Positions 5,514-8,936 of a DNA stretch of 8,936 nt are shown here, one piece after another (the stretch's first letter is position 1; every line of letters starts with the position of its first letter). The notes under the pieces were generated by a model. The model had not been told where the DNA came from and did no database searches. It saw nothing but the letters and a program-made list of their open reading frames with translations. Position numbers and translations under genes: made by a program. Source of the stretch: Deinococcus sp. (GTDB taxonomy: Bacteria; Deinococcota; Deinococci; Deinococcales; Deinococcaceae); NCBI GenBank assembly GCA_025351205.1, contig JANXWI010000515.1, positions 1 through 8,936 of the forward strand, in the 5' to 3' direction.

Positions 5514-6197
5514 TCAGCCCGTGGGCAGACGCGCCTGCACCGCCTCCCAGATTCGCCCGGCCAGCGCGTCTTCCTGCAAGGCCGCATCGAGCAGCAGAAA
5601 ACGCCCCGGCTCGGCGGTGGCCAGGGCCAGAAAGCCCTGCCGCACCCGTCCGTGAAACGCCAGCCCCGCCGCCTCGATCCGGTCTGGCGTGTTCACCCGC
5701 GCTGCCCGGCTCAGGCCCAGGGCCGGGTCGAGGTCGAGCAGCACCGTCAGCTGCGGTAGCAGGCCCACGGTGGCCGCCTCGCTCACGGCCCGCAGCTGCG
5801 CCGTGTCCAGCCCGCGCCCGTGGCCCTGATAGGCATATGACGAATCCACGTACCGGTCACACACCACCACCTGGCCCCGCTCCAGGGCAGGCCGGATCAC
5901 CTCATGCACCAGCTGGGCGCGGCTGGCACTGTAGATCAGAAACTCGGTCATGGCTTCAAGGCGGCTGCGGCTGTCGAGCACCAGTTCGCGCAGCCTGTCG
6001 CCGATGAGCGTGCCGCCCGGTTCGCGGGTCAGCAGGTGGGCCACGCCCCCAGCTTCCAGGCGGGCGGCCAGCAACCGTATCTGGGTGGACTTGCCCGCCC
6101 CTTCCGGCCCCTCGAAGGTGACGAACAGGCCCGGCCTCCTCGGCAGACCCTTCTGGGCAGCGCTCACAACCCCAGCGCTCACAACCCCAGCACTCAC
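5514..6197 (-). CDS. tmk: Thymidylate kinase
   Basis: Phosphorylates dTMP to dTDP with ATP, an essential step of dTTP synthesis. Numbered from the shortest plausible start (GTG at 6167, 217 residues), the P-loop is FEGPEGAGKST (18-28) with Lys26. TREPGGT (47-53) and the DRY motif CDRYVDSSYAYQGHGRGL (103-120) follow. The C-terminal part has RVNTPDRIEAAGLAFHGRVR, the usual pattern after the LID. Three GTG codons, at 6197, 6182 and 6167, are possible starts, each in an identical 15-bp repeat context. I give the outermost one (227 residues) because its GTG overlaps the TGA of the upstream gene as GTGA, a typical coupled junction. The extra residues would be VVSAG repeats with no family match. No promoter of its own is visible, so it is likely expressed with the NIF3-like gene. 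Confidence 0.93.
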   Translation of the reverse strand: MSAGVVSAGVVSAAQKGLPRRPGLFVTFEGPEGAGKSTQIRLLAARLEAGGVAHLLTREPGGTLIGDRLRELVLDSRSRLEAMTEFLIYSASRAQLVHEVIRPALERGQVVVCDRYVDSSYAYQGHGRGLDTAQLRAVSEAATVGLLPQLTVLLDLDPALGLSRAARVNTPDRIEAAGLAFHGRVRQGFLALATAEPGRFLLLDAALQEDALAGRIWEAVQARLPTG

Positions 6198-6202
6198 AAC
6201 CC
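6158..6202 (-). repeat. Three 15-bp tandem repeats at the NIF3-like/tmk junction
   Basis: On the minus strand the unit is GGGTTGTGAGYGCTG, at 6202-6188, 6187-6173 and 6172-6158. The only difference is T versus C in the first unit. The first unit carries the NIF3-like stop codon, and every unit carries a GTG in the tmk frame. In that frame the repeat reads VVSAG. Changes in copy number would keep the tmk frame but change the number of potential starts. Confidence 0.9.
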
Positions 6203-6982
6203 TGTCGGCAGGTGCAGAAACTGCCAGGGCAGCCCGAACTGTTCTTCCATTCTGGCGGCCAGCGCCCGCACGCCAAACACCTCGGTCTCGTAGTGACCCG
6301 CGTACACCACGTTCAGGCCCAGTTCGAAGGCGTCGTGAAAGTGCTTGTGCTCCGGCTCTCCGGTCAGCAGGGTGTCCAGGCCCAGCCGCGCCGCCTCTTC
6401 TATAAACCCGGCCCCGCTGCCCGACACCACGCCCAGTTTGTGCACCCCGGTGCCGCCCCCGCCGCCGTGGACCAGACAGATTTCGCCGGTCAGCTTCTGC
6501 ACCCGCTCGGCGAAATCCTGGAGGGTCAGCTCGTAGGGCAGCTCGCCCATCTGGCCGATCCCGAACGCCGATTGCGCGTTCTGGAGGCTGAGCGCCGAGG
6601 CCAGGAGGGCGTTGTTGCCGACCTCCGGGTGGGCGTCGAGCGGCAGATGCGCGGCGTAGATGCTCAGGCCCGCGTCCAGAGCGGCTTGCAGGCGGCGGCG
6701 GTGCGGTCCGGTGACCATGAGCGGCTTGTTCCAGAACAGGCCGTGATGCACCACCATCAGGTTCGCGCCGCTGGCAACCGCGTCCTCGATGCTGCGGAGG
6801 CTGGTGTCCACGCTGGCGGCAACGCGCGTCACGCTGCTGTTGCCCTCGACTTGCAGGCCGTTGTTGCTCCAGTCCTTGAAGTCGGCGATCTTCAGGTACG
6901 AGTCGAGCCACGCGGTCAGTTCGGTGAGCGGCACGGCGGGGCGCCTGCCCTCGGTGATTGGGAAAGAATCGGTCTCGGTCAT
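6194..6982 (-). CDS. NIF3/DUF34 family dinuclear-metal protein (YbgI/YqfO-like)
   Basis: A conserved metalloprotein often labelled GTP cyclohydrolase I type 2 homologue; its true role is not settled. The family forms toroidal hexamers with two metal ions per subunit. From the ATG at 6982 it has 262 residues, close to E. coli YbgI. The metal ligands are all visible: His79 and His80 in VVHHGLFW, Asp116 in HLPLDAHPEVGNN, and His230 with Glu234 in GHYETEVFG, matching YbgI H63, H64, D101, H215 and E219. WSNNGLQVEG (38-47) matches the family's early D-N-x-G-L-Q motif. The start is chosen because TACAAT lies 6 nt upstream; an in-frame ATG at 7030 would add 16 residues of no family character. The stop overlaps the first tmk GTG, so the two genes form an operon. 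Confidence 0.88.
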   Translation of the reverse strand: MTETDSFPITEGRRPAVPLTELTAWLDSYLKIADFKDWSNNGLQVEGNSSVTRVAASVDTSLRSIEDAVASGANLMVVHHGLFWNKPLMVTGPHRRRLQAALDAGLSIYAAHLPLDAHPEVGNNALLASALSLQNAQSAFGIGQMGELPYELTLQDFAERVQKLTGEICLVHGGGGGTGVHKLGVVSGSGAGFIEEAARLGLDTLLTGEPEHKHFHDAFELGLNVVYAGHYETEVFGVRALAARMEEQFGLPWQFLHLPTGL

Positions 6983-6988
6983 ACGCGA

Positions 6989-6994
6989 ATTGTA
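6989..6994 (-). promoter_or_regulatory. Leaderless -10 box for the NIF3-like/tmk operon
   Basis: TACAAT on the minus strand matches the -10 consensus at 5 of 6 positions and ends 6 nt before the ATG at 6982. No ribosome binding site is present. A -35 element is not clear. Confidence 0.6.
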
Positions 6995-7040
6995 GTGCGG
7001 GAGCACCTGGGGGAAAGCTCTGGAAACCATTCGACCTTGC

Positions 7041-7074
7041 GTCCAGGGTGCCCGGATCGTCCAGGGTGCCCGGA
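7041..7074. repeat. Two tandem 16-bp repeats (18-bp period) upstream of the NIF3-like gene
   Basis: GTCCAGGGTGCCCGGA occurs at 7041-7056 and 7059-7074, followed by a partial third start (GTCCACCG at 7077-7084). The block lies 47 bp upstream of the NIF3-like -10 box. It may be a set of protein sites on nearly two turns of DNA spacing, or a slippage product. Confidence 0.85.
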
Positions 7075-7268
7075 CGGTCCACCGACAGTTCGGAAGGCGT
7101 TCGATTCAGAAATATACGAATTGGGACAGCCTCGTCTGGGACGCTCAGCCAGCTCACCCCCTCTGCGAGCAGCTGTGCCAGTCCCCGGCCCTCTACCATC
7201 AAGGGTAAGGGAGCTTCGACAGCGCTAGGTTGACGTTTCGTTCAGTTCTACCCAATGGGGCCGAATTC

Positions 7269-7303
7269 AACAGGCCCGGCAGCCGCACGCCGCCGGGCCT
7301 GTT
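7269..7303 (-). terminator. Strong hairpin after dnaJ, likely terminator
   Basis: AACAGGCCCGGC (7269-7280) and GCCGGGCCTGTT (7292-7303) make a perfect 12-bp GC-rich stem with an 11-nt loop. It starts 13 nt beyond the dnaJ stop codon. The sequence after it on the minus strand (GAATTCGG) lacks a T-run, so termination may be imperfect or need a factor, but position and strength favour a terminator. Confidence 0.65.
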
Positions 7304-7316
7304 CAACCTTCCTTGG

Positions 7317-8441
<1,125 letters not shown>

Positions 8442-8449
8442 GTTTTGAT

Positions 8450-8464
8450 CTCCGGCAGCCAGAG
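8450..8464 (-). promoter_or_regulatory. Hairpin covering the dnaJ ribosome binding site, RNA thermometer candidate
   Basis: In the dnaJ leader, CUCUGG pairs with CCGGAG around a CUG loop: six pairs with one G-U. The GGAG ribosome binding site (8453-8450) is fully inside the 3' arm, and the ATG follows 8 nt later. A short, slightly imperfect stem over the ribosome binding site of a heat-shock gene is the design of known RNA thermometers. The hairpin is visible; its role is inferred. Confidence 0.4.
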
Positions 8465-8499
8465 GTGCGGCCAGGCCGACTTCCAGCTTCTTGCCGAGC

Positions 8500-8505
8500 A
8501 TCTTA
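8500..8505 (-). promoter_or_regulatory. Candidate -10 box for dnaJ
   Basis: TAAGAT on the minus strand fits TANNNT. Transcription would start near 8493, giving a leader of about 52 nt with a Shine-Dalgarno sequence. This is the only gene in the window with such a leader. A -35 match is weak. Confidence 0.4.
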
Positions 8506-8603
8506 ACATGACCACACTCAGGAAACGTAGCCTATGGCTGGCAGGCTTGCTGACTTCGCAACGCGTTCACCCTGCCCGGATTCAGCGCCGGACGAAGCGG
8601 GTC

Positions 8604-8609
8604 TAGACT
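8604..8609 (+). promoter_or_regulatory. Candidate leaderless -10 box for the nitroreductase gene
   Basis: TAGACT fits TANNNT and ends 6 nt before the ATG at 8616. TTCAGC at 8581-8586 is a weak -35 candidate at 17-bp spacing. No ribosome binding site lies before the ATG. Confidence 0.5.
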
Positions 8610-8615
8610 GGCCGC

Positions 8616-8936
8616 ATGACCACCGCTTCCGAATCTCCGGCCCCTGCCGTTCCAGATGCGGCGCCCCTGAACGGCACGCTGAGCGCAGACCAGCTGCGCG
8701 CCTTCTCGGACGCCCACCGCACCGTGCGCCAGTATCTGCCGGACGCCGTGCCAGCAGAGCACGTAGACGCCATGCTGCACGCCGCCCAGCGGGCACCCAC
8801 CGACGCTACCGCTCAGATGTACAGTTTTATTCAGCTGAGCGATCAGAGCCTGCGTGAGCAGGTGGCCGAGATGACCGTCAACCCGCACTTCGCCACCGCG
8901 CCGCTGTCGTTCGTGGTCTGCATGGACGTTCACCGC
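8616..8936 (+). CDS. Nitroreductase family protein (NADPH-dependent flavin oxidoreductase), 5' part only
   Basis: The window contains the first 107 codons and the frame is open to the edge. After a low-complexity Ala/Pro N-terminus (about residues 1-20), the sequence reads HRTVRQYLPDAVPAEHVDAMLHAAQRAPT, then QMYSFIQLSDQSLREQVAE, and FATAPLSFVVCMD. This is the usual opening of FMN-binding nitroreductases of the NfsA/Frp type: an R-x-V-R-x-Y/F start that contacts FMN phosphate, a helix ending in APT/S, and a strand with a leading APL. Such enzymes reduce nitro compounds, quinones or free flavin with NADPH. The extended N-terminus is unusual but supported by the leaderless box 6 nt before the ATG. 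It is divergent from dnaJ with 174 bp between the starts. Confidence 0.85.
   Translation, partial: MTTASESPAPAVPDAAPLNGTLSADQLRAFSDAHRTVRQYLPDAVPAEHVDAMLHAAQRAPTDATAQMYSFIQLSDQSLREQVAEMTVNPHFATAPLSFVVCMDVHR

Larger units (their letters stand above)
6983..7316. other. 334-bp intergenic gap between dnaJ and the NIF3-like gene
   Basis: The gap holds the NIF3-like promoter, a 16-bp tandem repeat (7041-7074), a short AT-rich patch (about 7104-7122, with TATATT on the minus strand at 7116-7111) and the dnaJ terminator-like hairpin (7269-7303). Frames open here on both strands have no recognisable protein features. I see no RNA gene. Confidence 0.6.

Noticed and set aside
5514..7202. A 562-codon frame fusing tmk with a long N-terminal part running through the NIF3-like gene
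   Set aside because: The upstream part is low-complexity Arg/Gly/Pro-rich sequence in another frame of a clear NIF3-family gene. Tmk homologues begin just before the P-loop. The part at 7031-7199 reads slightly protein-like (the repeat gives PGTLDD-PGTLDA) but shows no recognisable domain.
8442..8501. Longer DnaJ start at ATG 8501
   Set aside because: DnaJ proteins start with MDYYELLGV-like sequence at once. The ATG at 8441 has GGAG 8 nt upstream, and the ATG at 8501 lies within the putative -10 box.
8442..8615. CIRCE or HAIR heat-shock operator near dnaJ
   Set aside because: I looked for TTAGCACTC-N9-GAGTGCTAA and for CTTGAGT-type inverted repeats and found no acceptable match.

Overview
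The window looks like chromosomal DNA of a Deinococcus or a close relative. It is GC-rich, carries a DinB/YfiT-type protein and an extra endonuclease III paralogue, and most genes have a TANNNT box 5-7 nt before an ATG with no ribosome binding site. That is the leaderless layout known to be common in Deinococcus. The genus call is an inference from gene content and promoter style. I see no phage, insertion sequence, CRISPR array, tRNA or rRNA, and the genes themselves are ordinary housekeeping and accessory-metabolism genes.

Layout. On the plus strand: an Lrp/AsnC-type regulator (about 55/82-543), a DinB/DUF1572-type metal-site protein (555-1010), an alpha/beta-hydrolase esterase whose start codon follows the DinB stop codon directly (1011-2126), an endonuclease III-type Fe-S DNA glycosylase (2173-2934), a 287-bp gap with a strong composite hairpin, queG (3222-4328), and an exported glutaminyl-peptide cyclotransferase (4413-5255). 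A convergent gap (5256-5513) holds a dispersed palindromic repeat pair and a stem-loop. On the minus strand: tmk (5514-6197), which overlaps the 3' end of a NIF3/DUF34 metalloprotein gene (6194-6982), a 334-bp gap with a tandem repeat and a terminator-like hairpin, and dnaJ (7317-8441). The window ends in the first 107 codons of a divergently transcribed nitroreductase-family gene (8616 to the edge).

Expression. Six genes (DinB-like, nth-like, queG, cyclotransferase, NIF3-like, nitroreductase) have TANNNT-N5-7-ATG and are probably leaderless. The esterase and tmk have no such box and appear translationally coupled to the gene before them. dnaJ alone has a promoter about 50 nt upstream, a real 5' leader and a Shine-Dalgarno sequence, and that sequence can be folded into a small hairpin.

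The most interesting signals are in control regions: (1) the regulator's leaderless-looking ATG is out of frame and heads a 7-codon ORF created by an apparent 20-bp duplication; (2) a 15-bp triplet repeat at the NIF3/tmk junction gives tmk three equivalent GTG starts; (3) the dnaJ ribosome binding site lies in a hairpin that could act as an RNA thermometer; (4) short direct repeats precede the cyclotransferase and NIF3 promoters. No new multi-gene system is evident.
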